Below are positions 41,749-51,204 of a stretch of 64,000 bases of DNA, piece after piece. Under the pieces are notes generated by a model. That model did not search any database. It was not told the origin of the DNA and saw only the letters and a list, made by a program, of their open reading frames with translations. Each line of letters starts with the position of its first letter. Within the stretch, counting starts at the first letter, position 1. The position numbers and the translations under genes were made by a program. The DNA is from CAVSRC01 sp963750065 (GTDB taxonomy: Bacteria; Pseudomonadota; Alphaproteobacteria; Rhizobiales; Kaistiaceae), in assembly GCA_963750065.1 (NCBI GenBank), contig CAVVPK010000034.1, positions 124,001 to 188,000 on the forward strand. Direction: 5' to 3'.

Positions 41749-44700
41749 TCACCTTGATGTCGCGACTGTATCAACCTCGGCAAGTGCTGCGTTGAGCGCT
41801 GGAATGGATGCCGTAAAGGCCATCTTTTCGGCCTCGGTGTGAAGACCTTCGAGCTCGGCAACAACCGTCTCGTCAGCCTTGCCAGCGGCGACCGCTTCGA
41901 GAGCGCTTGCTCTTCTGATGAGGTAGTCGACAAGGGGTAGAGGCTCTTGGCTTGTGTAGTCCTGTAGCGCCTCACGGTAGCGTACCACATTGGCCCAATC
42001 ACCGTTGGCGATGCAGACCTCCATGGCGAGCTGATAAAAGAACAGATAGTTGTGGCTTAGGCATCGCTTGGTGGCGAGGAGCGTTTCTGCTTCCGCCATC
42101 GCCCAACGGCGTGTTTCCGGATCGTCGGTAAGCCAAGTTAAGAAAGCTAGGATCCATCCGCCGCCGAAGGTCAGGCCAACCTGCCCTGCGTTCTCATAGG
42201 CCTCGCGAAGTTGGTGATTGTTGCATTGACGCCCACGCAAGTGCTCCTCAAGAGCCCGGGTGATGGCGAGAAGTGGCTCAAGAAGCTTCAGACCAAGTTG
42301 GTCGACGAGCGCGGACATACGCTCCGCGTCTGCGCGCAACTGCCCGGCTGTCAGCCGGCCGGGATCAAGAATGACGATCGCGGCGCCGACCCAAAGTGCG
42401 AAGAATTCTGCACGCTGGTTGCCGACGTCCGCGGCGATGGCCCTTGCCTCCATGCAGTCTTGCCAGGCCGCGTCGATTTCGCCGCGGAAATAGTGTGTCT
42501 CGGTCCGCATTATGAGGTAGGAAACCTCGATCGAGCCCAGCCCGTTCTCTTGAGCCAGCCTGATGCACTCCTCGAGGTATCTGTGGGCGGTCTGCATCTT
42601 GCCAACCGAATAATAGGCATCGCCCAGTCCGCCCATTGCGCGGGCCTTCATCTCGATCGATCCAGCCTTTTCCGCGAAGACGAGTGCGGCCTCGTGCTCG
42701 AGCCTGCACAACTCGTATTCGCCCAAGGGAAATACCAGGTTGCCGCGAAGATGGTGGATCTCGGCCACCGCTAGATCCAGACCAGCCTTTTCAGCGGCGG
42801 GTTGCGCTAGTTGAAGGTAGTCGAGCCCTTCGGGACTCCGGCCGGCAAGGCGCGCTAATTCCGCGAGCCCGATCCAGGCCGGTACCTTGTCAACGTCGCT
42901 TGGCGCAACCTCGAGCGCCTCGCGATACGCTTCGGCCGAGCCGGCGGTGTCGCCAAGGTTCCGCAGTTTCTCGCCCTTGTGGCAGATCAGGGCGGTGCGC
43001 TCCGAAGGATCGGTCGCGATCTCGAACCCGCGCTCGACAAGACGAAGGGCGGTGTCAAAATGGTAGAGGTTGCTCTGGGCCAGCGCGGCTTCCAGATAGG
43101 CGTGCGCGGCGCCCTCGTCTCCAGCTCTGTCGAGATGTTGCGCCCGCAGGACCGAATCATGCTCCGCGTAGAATGCGGCGGCACGGCGATGAAGGCGCTT
43201 GCGGGTCGCCGTGAGGAGCGAGGAGTAGACGCCCTGCTGGATGAGGGCATGGGCGAACAGATAGTCTCCACCCTCGGGCCGAACGAGTATGTGGTCGACC
43301 AGCACCCGGCAGTCATAGCTGGGCATATTGACAATCGCCCGAAGCGCAGCTGGATCGAAGCGCTGACCAATGACCGAAGCCGCCTGCAGCGCCTGCTTGT
43401 GCGGAGGCGGCAGCCTGTCCATTCGCGCCAGTACCAAGGACTGGATGGAGGCAGGTATCTCATCGTCGCCCCGCTCTTGGGAATTGCGCAGGAGCTGCTC
43501 GAGAAACAGCGGGTTGCCCTCGGCGCGCACGATGCATTGCTCGGCGAACTGGCGGTCCGATTCCGGCAGCCCTTGGGCCATTTGCGCCGCCTCGTCCGGA
43601 CGCAGCGGCCCCAGATCTATCGTCAACAAAGGGCTGTTGCGGGTCATGCCGCGCCAGACCTTGTCAAGCGGATCGCCCTCTATGCGGGTCGTCATCAGAA
43701 GCAGGACCGGGCAGTTCGAGACCACGCTGGCGATGGCAGCAATGCTGCGTAGCATCGACGCGTCGGCCCAGTGGATATCCTCCACGACGACCAGCATGGG
43801 GCCTTCAGCGCTTTTGTGCTCTATCAGCGCTGAGAGAAAGGCGAACGTGCGTGTGTTGCGCGTGTTGTTGTCCATCGCCTCGAGAAGCCCGCGCTCTTCG
43901 GGGGATTGAGATATGTCGACGAAATCGTTGAGAAACGGTCTGTCTTCTTCGTCCACTACGCCGGTGGCCAGAGCCTTTTCCGCGGCGGTCTTCCGGTTTT
44001 CCTCTGAACACCCCAATGGCAACCCGAGAACGCTCGCCACTATCGCGCGTGAAGCGTCTTGCCCCCGGCCCACGCCGAAATCAAGCACCAGTCCCCTGTG
44101 AACTGAATAGCCCGAACCGGCCGCCTTGGCGGCGAACTCGGCAGCAAGACGAGATTTGCCGATGCCTGCTTCACCGCGAATGAGGATGCATTGACCCGTT
44201 CCCGACTCCACACAGGCCTCCATGGCGCCGGCGAGCTGGCGTAGCTCACCGCGCCGCCCTGCGAAAGCACCCCGGCTCTCGGAATCCTGCCCGGGCGCCT
44301 GAGCGACCACGCGCCATGCGGGGACAGGCTTGTCGAACCCCTTGACTTCGACGGCGCCCAGTGAGTCGAAGTCGGCCGCCGATCTCGCCGCCCGCCTGAC
44401 CTCCTCGGAGACGACCGTCTCACGCCCCTTTGCCTTGGCATTAAGCCGCGCGGCCAGGTTCACCGAATGGCCCATCACCGTGTACTCGTTGCGCGCCTCC
44501 GCACCTACGCTCGTTGCCACGACCGAGCCGCTCGCGATACCGATGTGCAGCGAGAGATCGCGCTTGAGCTCAACCGCGACAGTATCCATGGTTCGATGAA
44601 TTTCCATGGCAGCGCGCACGGCGCGTACCGGATCATCGTCATGGGCGATGGGAGCCCCGAAGAGCGCCATCACCTCGTCGCCGATATGCTTGTCGATGGA

Positions 44701-45108
44701 ACCGCCGAAGTCTTCGACGACCTTGTCGACCTTCGCGAAAACGCGTGCAACGATCTCGCTCAGTTCCTCGGCATCGACTTCATTTGAAAGCGTCGTATAG
44801 CCGGTGATATCTGCAAAGAGCACCGTCACTTGCCGCCGCTCGCCGGCAAGCGCAGCAGCGTTGTCCTCGTCAAGTGAAGGTGCCGGCAGCCCAGTGGACT
44901 GCGGTTCTGCCTCCAAAGGTGGCGCATCTCCACGCAGGGCTTCGATGGCCGCGAGCAGTCTCTTTCGATGCCCCAGCGAGGCGATACCAAGCTCCTTTAG
45001 GTCGTCGCGATCAAGCGTTGTGATGGTCTCGGCATCTATGTCGTTCGTGGCAAAGTTCTCCGCGTATTGTCCCAAGCCCAGACTTTCGAGCCATACGGCG
45101 ATGTCCAT
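41749..45108 (-). CDS. SAM-cyclase-ATPase-TPR signalling protein
   Basis: A 1119-residue multidomain protein; the ATG at 45108 follows an AAGGGAG site, whereas an in-frame start at 45126 is less likely. Domains: a SAM domain at residues 1-62 (DIAVWLESLGLGQYAENFAT); a class III cyclase domain about 90-265, with metal aspartates in VLFADITGYTTL and KHIGDEVMALFG; an AAA-type NTPase from about 285, with Walker A RGEAGIGKSRLAAEFAAKA and Walker B-like MLVVVEDIHWADAS; then helical TPR-like repeats through the C-terminus. This is a known large cyclase architecture in Alphaproteobacteria, presumably coupling ATP-dependent assembly to cAMP synthesis. No operon partner is seen. Confidence 0.9.
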   Translation of the reverse strand: MDIAVWLESLGLGQYAENFATNDIDAETITTLDRDDLKELGIASLGHRKRLLAAIEALRGDAPPLEAEPQSTGLPAPSLDEDNAAALAGERRQVTVLFADITGYTTLSNEVDAEELSEIVARVFAKVDKVVEDFGGSIDKHIGDEVMALFGAPIAHDDDPVRAVRAAMEIHRTMDTVAVELKRDLSLHIGIASGSVVATSVGAEARNEYTVMGHSVNLAARLNAKAKGRETVVSEEVRRAARSAADFDSLGAVEVKGFDKPVPAWRVVAQAPGQDSESRGAFAGRRGELRQLAGAMEACVESGTGQCILIRGEAGIGKSRLAAEFAAKAAGSGYSVHRGLVLDFGVGRGQDASRAIVASVLGLPLGCSEENRKTAAEKALATGVVDEEDRPFLNDFVDISQSPEERGLLEAMDNNTRNTRTFAFLSALIEHKSAEGPMLVVVEDIHWADASMLRSIAAIASVVSNCPVLLLMTTRIEGDPLDKVWRGMTRNSPLLTIDLGPLRPDEAAQMAQGLPESDRQFAEQCIVRAEGNPLFLEQLLRNSQERGDDEIPASIQSLVLARMDRLPPPHKQALQAASVIGQRFDPAALRAIVNMPSYDCRVLVDHILVRPEGGDYLFAHALIQQGVYSSLLTATRKRLHRRAAAFYAEHDSVLRAQHLDRAGDEGAAHAYLEAALAQSNLYHFDTALRLVERGFEIATDPSERTALICHKGEKLRNLGDTAGSAEAYREALEVAPSDVDKVPAWIGLAELARLAGRSPEGLDYLQLAQPAAEKAGLDLAVAEIHHLRGNLVFPLGEYELCRLEHEAALVFAEKAGSIEMKARAMGGLGDAYYSVGKMQTAHRYLEECIRLAQENGLGSIEVSYLIMRTETHYFRGEIDAAWQDCMEARAIAADVGNQRAEFFALWVGAAIVILDPGRLTAGQLRADAERMSALVDQLGLKLLEPLLAITRALEEHLRGRQCNNHQLREAYENAGQVGLTFGGGWILAFLTWLTDDPETRRWAMAEAETLLATKRCLSHNYLFFYQLAMEVCIANGDWANVVRYREALQDYTSQEPLPLVDYLIRRASALEAVAAGKADETVVAELEGLHTEAEKMAFTASIPALNAALAEVDTVATSR

Positions 45109-45482
45109 TTGGGCTCCCTTGGGCAAGCAACTCGACCGTCAGAGCACCGTGGTCGGCGCCATGAGGATATTAGGGTGCGACGGCTGAACCGACGAAGTGC
45201 CCATCAGTTCTTCCGCTAGACACCCGGTTCCATCCGTCTTTTCATGTCCGTCGCAATTTCTCAGCCCACGGTCAATGCCTCACGTTCTGCGTCCGGCAAC
45301 GCGGCGGCGACCGAGGTCCGGTTCTGGCGCTCAGCGTCGGTTTGTCGATGTCCGCCTGCTTGCCGCTGTTGAGGTCACACCGGACGTCGACCTAAGGCGT
45401 CGATACCGACGTCATTGACCCTGGCTGTGTGGAAACAGACGAGTCAAGGTAGCGTCTTCCTGCTGTGATGCGGGAGGATGGG
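45109..45482. other. intergenic region before the transposase fragment
   Basis: No gene is supported in this 374-base region. It contains the start region of the SAM-cyclase gene and, near 45415-45480, sequence that may be the left end of the IS1182-type element; I cannot define a terminal inverted repeat because the other end is missing. Confidence 0.4.
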
Positions 45483-45701
45483 ATGGGCCGTTTCGTCGAG
45501 GGAGCCGAGCGTTCGCAGTGTTCCTTGCTGCCCGAATGCCTCGAGGACTGGGTGGATGCGGACAACCCGGTTCAGGTGATCGACGCCTTCGTCGAGGCAC
45601 TGGACCTGCTTGCACTCGGCTTCAGCGGGGCGAAGCCGGCGAACACGGGTCGGCCAGCGTACCATCCGGCCGTGCTACTCAAGCTCTACATCTACGGATA
45701 C
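45483..45701 (+). mobile_element. 5' fragment of an IS1182-type transposase
   Basis: From ATG 45483 the frame encodes 73 residues starting MGRFVEGAERSQCSLLPECL, then EDWVDADNPVQVIDAFVEAL, DLLALGFSGAKPANTGRPAY, and HPAVLLKLYIYGY. This is the N-terminal DUF772 region of IS1182/IS4-like transposases, where the next expected residues would be LNRVQSSRRLERE. Instead the similarity stops abruptly at 45701 and the sequence changes to that of a regulator gene. The catalytic domain and right end are missing. It is therefore an insertion-element remnant. Confidence 0.85.
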
Positions 45702-45702
45702 A

Positions 45703-47388
45703 CGGTCGATTGTGGTAGCCCGGAAGTGGACAGTGTCCGTCACATCGCCGAAACTGGCAGCGGGAAGGACGGTGCAGGTGGCGGCAGTACACGGTGCGGC
45801 GCGGGTTGGGCGTGCAGACGACTGGCGCCTAGTGATGCAAGGGCGCATGGACGGCTTCGATGAGGCCGTCGCGTCGATGACCCCACAACGCATGGTCGAT
45901 CATCCCGCAACCTGTCTTGGCATTGCGTTCTATCTCGCCAAGCGCGGTGAAACGGCAACGTCGCGTACCCTGATCGACCGGTTCGTCGCCGCGGGCAGGC
46001 GCGGCCGCATTCCCGGCTTTCGTCAAATCGAAGCGGATCTCGTGCTGGTCGACATCCATATCAAGATCTACGAGGACCGCCCCATGGGTCAGGCCGAAGA
46101 AGTCTTGCTCATGGAGACCCTCGAGCATCTACCCGCGAGCGACCAACTCGGGCGGGCGTTGGCTATGAATTATCTATGCACGGTTGCCCTCCACTTGGGG
46201 GAGTTCAACCGATCGCAAGGCTATGCCGAAAACGCCATGCGGGCCTATCTCGACGGCGGTGCGGCCTACGGGGCAATGCACCTGCACGCGCATCTCGGCC
46301 AGATCAGGCTGGCGCGAGGAGACGTTCTGGGCGCCGAGCAGGAATATCGCACAATGGAGGAAAAGCTCGGTGCGTTGGACTCGACCCCGCCGGACCTGAT
46401 GTCGGTTTGCCGGGCATTGCGCTCCGAAGTCGCCTACGAAATGAACGACATCGAAACGAGCAGGGCGCTGCTCGATGACGCCCTTGCCTCGGTCGAAGGA
46501 GAGGACTCCTGGTTCGACGTCCTTGCGTCCGCCTATCGGGTCAGCACGCGCCTTGCCTTTCTTGGATCCGGCTTGCCGGGCGCCCTGTCTGCGCTCGCTC
46601 GAGCGGAACGAATGGCCGCCGACCGGGTGATGCCGCGCCTTCAGCGGCTCTTGCAGGTGGAGCGAATTCGGGCCCTGACTCTGAGTGACGAGATCGACCT
46701 CGCCCGCGACGAGATCGATCGCGCCGGACTCGAACATCTCACGCGCCTGCTCGATTGGGACGACGAGGCCGACTGGGCTTTGCGACACGGGTCAACCGCC
46801 GTCGCTCTTTCCCGATTCCTGCTCCGCTCGGGCCGGCCGGGTCAGGCCCTGGCGGTGCTCGAGTCGGCCGAGAACCGCGCTATTCACGGCGGACAAATGT
46901 TGCCAGTGGCGAAACTGCGCGTCATCCGCGCCGCGGCATTGTGGCGGCTGCGTAGGCGGCGCGACGGTGTCAATGCGCTGCTTGGCGCCATTCGACTTCT
47001 CGGCCGACAACCGTTCTGTCGGTTCATCCTTGACGAGGGACCGGAGCTGCAGGCCGTTGTGCAGGCGGCCCTAGACGGGACCTATACCGAGACGCGCTCC
47101 AATCCTCTGCTACGCGACCGCTTGTCGGAGATCAGCCATCACTGGGCCGTGGGCGCACGTCCCGCCACGGGCCGGCAGCGCCACCCGCAAGTGCCCGCGC
47201 CGGAGCAGACCTACGCCAACAGATACCTGTCGCTCGTGGCGGCCGGGTTGTCGAACAAGGAAATCGCCCGGACGTTCGGCGTGTCGACGAACACGGTCAA
47301 ATATCATTTGAAGAACATCTTCAAGGACCTGCGCGTCGACAGCCGCACCGGCGCGATACAACGCGGGCGCGAACTGGGCATTATCTGA
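45703..47388 (+). pseudogene. MalT/LuxR-type regulator lacking its N-terminal ATPase half
   Basis: The C-terminal part of a large LuxR-family ATPase regulator of the MalT type. From about 45818 the frame encodes DDWRLVMQGRMDGFDEAVAS, then TPR-like helical repeats (TCLGIAFYLAKRGETATSRT, ALAMNYLCTVALHLGEFNRS), and ends with a LuxR helix-turn-helix (LSLVAAGLSNKEIARTFGVS, TNTVKYHLKNIFKDLRVDS). The usual 300- to 400-residue N-terminal NB-ARC-like ATPase is missing, and the sequence upstream is the transposase fragment joined at 45702. An internal ATG at 45835 could start a 517-residue protein, so a truncated product is possible. The layout suggests deletion by the insertion element. Downstream is a hydantoin-type catabolic operon that it probably once regulated. 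Confidence 0.75.
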
Positions 47389-47389
47389 G

Positions 47390-47422
47390 CCTCACTACCC
47401 GAATGGGTAGTCGAAAGTGAGG
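47390..47422. promoter_or_regulatory. nested dyad upstream of the racemase gene
   Basis: ACTACCCGAATGGGTAGT (47394-47411) is a perfect seven-base dyad with a four-base centre, enclosed by CCTCAC (47390-47395) and GTGAGG (47417-47422). It lies immediately after the stop of the truncated regulator and 40 bases before the racemase start. It could be a LuxR-type operator for the operon or a stem-loop. Confidence 0.55.
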
Positions 47423-47461
47423 GTTCCGCCCGACATGCTTGCGCAGGATCAATGCGGGAGC

Positions 47462-48253
47462 ATGGCTTTGACCGGGCAGCGTCGGCCTCATGTGCGGATT
47501 CTGGTGCCAATCACCAGCGAAGGGTTCCGTGGCGACAGCGTCGCGCAGACCTTTGCGGGAGCCGACTTCGACGTTTCGTCAGCGTTTCTGAAATCCGGTC
47601 CGGTTTCGGTGGAGTCGGCCATCGACGAAGCCTTGGCTGGACCCGGTCTGATATCGGCGGCGATCGCGGCGGAAGGCGACGGCGCCGACTCCATCGTCAT
47701 CGACTGCATGCTCGACCCGGCTCTCGATGCCCTGCGCGAAGCCGTCGCCATTCCGGTCGTTGGCTGCGGCGAAGCCAACATGCGCGCTGCGGCTAAGGGT
47801 GGCCGCTTCTCGATCGTCACCGTTCTCGACCGCCAGGAGCGCCTGTTTCGCCAGAAGGCGCGGCTCTACGGCGTCGAAGAGGCGCTCGTCTCGGTCCGCT
47901 CGATCGCCGTTCCGGTGCTTGATCTCAATGCCGACAGGAACGTCACCGTCGCCCGCACGGTCCAGGCGTCTGTCGATGCCGCCCGCAAGGACGATATCCA
48001 GGCGATCGTGTTCGGATGCACCGGTATGCTCGGGCTCGGCGAGCCGCTCGGCGAGGCGCTGAAGGCTTACGGCCTGGCGGTCTCGGTCTACGACCCGCTT
48101 CCCTACGCCGTCGTGGCTGCGGCGGAGATGGTGGTGAACGGCGTCGCCCACAGCAAGGGCGACTATCCCTATCCGGAGCGCAAGGGCTTCGATGGGCTGT
48201 CCGACTGGCCCAATCTTGCTGCCCTGCTCAAGGCGAGCGGGGCGGGGCGATGA
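47462..48253 (+). CDS. Asp/Glu/hydantoin racemase family protein
   Basis: A 263-residue cofactor-independent racemase of the aspartate/glutamate/hydantoin family, from the ATG at 47462 with a GGGAG site. Two active-site cysteines are in place: IVIDCMLDPALDAL (about residue 80) and IVFGCTGMLGLGEP (about 187). The N-terminal RILVPITSEGF matches the family strand. It would interconvert the stereoisomers of an amino-acid-derived ring compound or amino acid. It is the first gene of a unit with an ABC transporter and hydantoinase-type genes: its stop overlaps the first permease start (ATGA). Confidence 0.9.
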   Translation: MALTGQRRPHVRILVPITSEGFRGDSVAQTFAGADFDVSSAFLKSGPVSVESAIDEALAGPGLISAAIAAEGDGADSIVIDCMLDPALDALREAVAIPVVGCGEANMRAAAKGGRFSIVTVLDRQERLFRQKARLYGVEEALVSVRSIAVPVLDLNADRNVTVARTVQASVDAARKDDIQAIVFGCTGMLGLGEPLGEALKAYGLAVSVYDPLPYAVVAAAEMVVNGVAHSKGDYPYPERKGFDGLSDWPNLAALLKASGAGR

Positions 48254-49155
48254 CAGTGGCGGCGGTGGAGCGGGCGCCGCAGCCGCGCTGGGCATGGCCG
48301 CATATTTGGCGCCATCAGGGCTGGCTGGTCGTGCCGCTGATCTTGTTCTACGTCGCCTTCTTCGTCGTGCCGGTAGGCTTGCTGCTGGCGACGGCCTTCA
48401 ACCCGCCGCTGGTCGGCGCGGTTCACCCGAGCGCGCACTTCACGCTCGAGAATTTCGCACGATTCCTGTCCCGCTCTAGCTTCTCGATGGCCGCCGTGCG
48501 TTCGGTGCTGCTCGGCAGCGTAGTCTCCTTCGTCACGCTGATCGCCGCCTATCCGATCGCCTTCGTGATCGCCAAGACGAAGCATCCGGCCCGCATCACG
48601 GCACTGACCATCCTCGTCCTGGTGCCGATGCAGGTCGACATGGTCATCCGGCTCTACGGCCTGATGGTGATCCTTGGCGACAACGGTCTGGTCAACGAGT
48701 TCCTGATGTGGACTGGGCTCATCGGGCATCCCCTGGCGCTCATGTACAATTTTCTGGGGGTTGTGCTCGGGCTCGTCGAATTCTCGATGCCCTTCATGAT
48801 CCTGTCGCTGGTCGGCGTGATCCGCAACATCGACCCCAGCCTGGAAGAAGCGGCGCGCAGCCTCGGCGCGACGCGGTGGAAAGCATTCTTCCTGGTCACC
48901 CTGCCGATGAGCATGCCGGGCATCCTTGCCGGCACGCTCCTGGTCTTCGCCCTGTCGATCAGCTCGTACATCGTGCCGGCATTGATGGGTGGGTTCCGCG
49001 TCGGCGTCCTGCCGATCCTGATTTTTCAGCAGGTCGGCGAGATGGCTCGCTTCCAGTCGGGCTCGGCCATCGCCGTCATCCTGCTGGTGATCAGCGTTGC
49101 AACGATTGCCCTTTATCTCAGAATCGGTGCGCGCAAGTCGGGGGGGCTCGCCTGA
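48250..49155 (+). CDS. polyamine-type ABC transporter permease 1 (PotB-like)
   Basis: A 301-residue inner membrane permease with six predicted helices. The conserved cytoplasmic loop that contacts the ATPase is visible as DPSLEEAARSLGATRWKAFF (about 196-215; EAA motif with G about 15 residues later). The sequence around helix 1 (IWRHQGWLVVPLILFYVAFF) and the spermidine/putrescine-type layout PFMILSLVGVIRNID fit the PotB/PotH family. Its start overlaps the racemase stop and its stop overlaps the next permease by one base, so the genes are translationally coupled. Confidence 0.94.
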   Translation: MTVAAVERAPQPRWAWPHIWRHQGWLVVPLILFYVAFFVVPVGLLLATAFNPPLVGAVHPSAHFTLENFARFLSRSSFSMAAVRSVLLGSVVSFVTLIAAYPIAFVIAKTKHPARITALTILVLVPMQVDMVIRLYGLMVILGDNGLVNEFLMWTGLIGHPLALMYNFLGVVLGLVEFSMPFMILSLVGVIRNIDPSLEEAARSLGATRWKAFFLVTLPMSMPGILAGTLLVFALSISSYIVPALMGGFRVGVLPILIFQQVGEMARFQSGSAIAVILLVISVATIALYLRIGARKSGGLA

Positions 49156-49982
49156 TGTCCCGAGAAATCCCGCTTTTCGCGAAATTGGCGGCGGCTTGCG
49201 GCTTCATCTACATGCTCGCCCCTATCGTCATCGTCGTGCTGGCCGGGTTGACGGCGGGGGACGTGATGACTTTTCCGCCACACGGGCTCTCGCTCAGATG
49301 GGTGGCGAAGTTCCTCAATTCCGAGACCTACCGGGACGCCTTTGCGTTCTCGTTCAAGCTCGCGCTGATGACGACGCTCGTCTCGACCGTGCTCGGCACG
49401 GCCGCCGCGCTCTTTTTGTCGCGAACGTTGTCCAAGGGCAGGGCGGCGTTGCGCCTGTTCTTCCTGTCGCCAGTCGTCCTGCCGGGCGTCGTCATCGGTT
49501 TCTCGGTCTATGCCTTCCTGGTAACCACCGGGCTCGGCATCGCGCGGACCATCTGGGGTCTTTGGATTGGCCACATTCTCTATTCCACACCCTACGTCAT
49601 CGGAACGGTGGGTGCGGCGCTGGCCTTGTTCGATCGTTCACTGGAAGAGGCCGCCCGCAGCCTCGGCGCCTCGCCATGGACGGCCTTCTGGAAAGTGACC
49701 TTCCCCAACATCAGCTCCGGCATTGAGGCCGGAGCGATCTTCGCGTTCATCGTTTCGTTCGGGCAGTTCGAAGTCTCGCTGTTTCTCAGCGCGCCCAACA
49801 GCGAGCCTTTGCCAATCGCCCTCTACAACTCGCTGCGCTACCGGTTCGAGCCTGACGCCGCCGCTGCCGGCATCTTCGCCATCACGCTCGTCATCGCATC
49901 GGTCCTTCTGACCAATCGCCTCATCGGCCTGAGGCGTCTGGCAGGCGCTGGTGGCCGCCCTTCGGCCAACCAGTCAACGTGA
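49155..49982 (+). CDS. polyamine-type ABC transporter permease 2 (PotC-like)
   Basis: A 275-residue second permease of the same transporter. It has the EAA loop DRSLEEAARSLGASPWTAFW (about 172-191) and helices at about 10-32, 65-90, 100-125, 130-155, 195-215 and 235-255. It matches the PotC/PotI half in length and pattern (FFLSPVVLPGVVIGFSVYAF). Its ATG shares its first base with the previous gene's stop (TGATG). It pairs with the upstream PotB-like permease to form the channel. Confidence 0.94.
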   Translation: MSREIPLFAKLAAACGFIYMLAPIVIVVLAGLTAGDVMTFPPHGLSLRWVAKFLNSETYRDAFAFSFKLALMTTLVSTVLGTAAALFLSRTLSKGRAALRLFFLSPVVLPGVVIGFSVYAFLVTTGLGIARTIWGLWIGHILYSTPYVIGTVGAALALFDRSLEEAARSLGASPWTAFWKVTFPNISSGIEAGAIFAFIVSFGQFEVSLFLSAPNSEPLPIALYNSLRYRFEPDAAAAGIFAITLVIASVLLTNRLIGLRRLAGAGGRPSANQST

Positions 49983-50010
49983 TCCAACCCGAAGCAGGAA
50001 GGAGACCAGC

Positions 50011-51141
50011 ATGACCGTCAGGAAGACCGGATTCACCGGCAACTATGTCGTCGATCGCCGCACAGTGCTTAAAGGCGGGCTTATCGCGTCCGCCGGCATC
50101 GCCGCCGCGTCGATGTTCAACATCAACCACGCCTTCTCCAAGGAGGTGGTCTATGACGGCGGTGTCTTCGACGCCGGCGGCGCCACGATCAACATCGGCG
50201 AGTGGGGCGGCGGCTGGAAGGACTTCGTCAGCAAGGCGCTGACCGATCAGTTCGAGAAGGACTTCAACTGCAAGGTCAACTGGGATTCGTCGTTCCCCTG
50301 GTTCCCGAAGTTCGTCACCGGCGGCCCCAAGCATCCGGTCTTCGACGTCTGCAACTGGAATCTGCCGAACCTGACCAAGACCAAACAGGCGGGCGACTAT
50401 TTCCTCGACGTCGAGGAGGTCAAGGCGAACGTGCCGAATGCCAATCGCTGCTGGGATTTCGCCTTTGCCAGCAAGGTCGGCGTGACCTGGGCATTCAACC
50501 CCTACGTCTACGCTTATCGCACCGACCAGGCCCACCCGGCGCCCAACTCGTTCAAGTCGTTCTGGGAGTCCCAGTTCGCCAACAAGCGCGGCACCTACAT
50601 CACCACCAACGGGCTTTATCACGGCTGGTTCATGGCCACCGCCAAGGAGTTCGGCAAGGACCAGCACGACATCGAGGCGGCGTTGAAGGCAATCAAGGAC
50701 GCCATGCCGATGAAGATCAGCGAGTTCACCTTCAACATGCTCACTATGTTGGAGCGTGGCGAGGTCGATATTGCCGTTCACGACCAGGGTGAGGCCCTGT
50801 CGTTGAAGGACAAGGGTGAGCCGGTCGACGTTTGGGAGTGGAGCAACCATCTGATCCTCACCCAGACCAAGACGATCAGCCGCTATTCCGAGCCGACGCA
50901 GAAGAAGCTCGCCCTCGCCCTGCTCAACCGGACGCTCGAGCCGTCGTTCCTTGAAGCCTTCGGTAACGCGTTCATGTGGCGCCCGACGAATCGGGACGCC
51001 AAGTATCCCGACAAGCTGGTCGCCCAGGGCCAGACCAATTCGGCGGACGTCGCCGCCAAGTTCTGGGTGCCCGACTGGGACTTCTTCGTCGAGCACCAGT
51101 CCGAGATCGTCGACCGTTCGAACGAGATCTTCGGCCTCTGA
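50011..51141 (+). CDS. spermidine/putrescine-type ABC substrate-binding protein
   Basis: A 376-residue exported binding protein of the polyamine/iron family. The ATG at 50011 follows an AAGGAG site. The N-terminus has a twin-arginine signal (DRRTVLKGGLIASAGIAAAS), so export is probably by Tat. The mature protein begins a PotD-like fold (GGATINIGEWGGGWKDFVSK) and has an aromatic-rich pocket region (SSFPWFPKFVTGGPKHP, VCNWNLPNLTKTK). The substrate is not determinable: polyamine, hydantoin or amino-acid derivative are all possible, and operon context favours an amino-acid-like ring compound. Confidence 0.9.
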   Translation: MTVRKTGFTGNYVVDRRTVLKGGLIASAGIAAASMFNINHAFSKEVVYDGGVFDAGGATINIGEWGGGWKDFVSKALTDQFEKDFNCKVNWDSSFPWFPKFVTGGPKHPVFDVCNWNLPNLTKTKQAGDYFLDVEEVKANVPNANRCWDFAFASKVGVTWAFNPYVYAYRTDQAHPAPNSFKSFWESQFANKRGTYITTNGLYHGWFMATAKEFGKDQHDIEAALKAIKDAMPMKISEFTFNMLTMLERGEVDIAVHDQGEALSLKDKGEPVDVWEWSNHLILTQTKTISRYSEPTQKKLALALLNRTLEPSFLEAFGNAFMWRPTNRDAKYPDKLVAQGQTNSADVAAKFWVPDWDFFVEHQSEIVDRSNEIFGL

Positions 51142-51204
51142 CGACACCGGCCCCGGCTGCGATCCGCTGCCGGGGCGAATGGGCCGCTCACCGGGATTGG
51201 ACGC

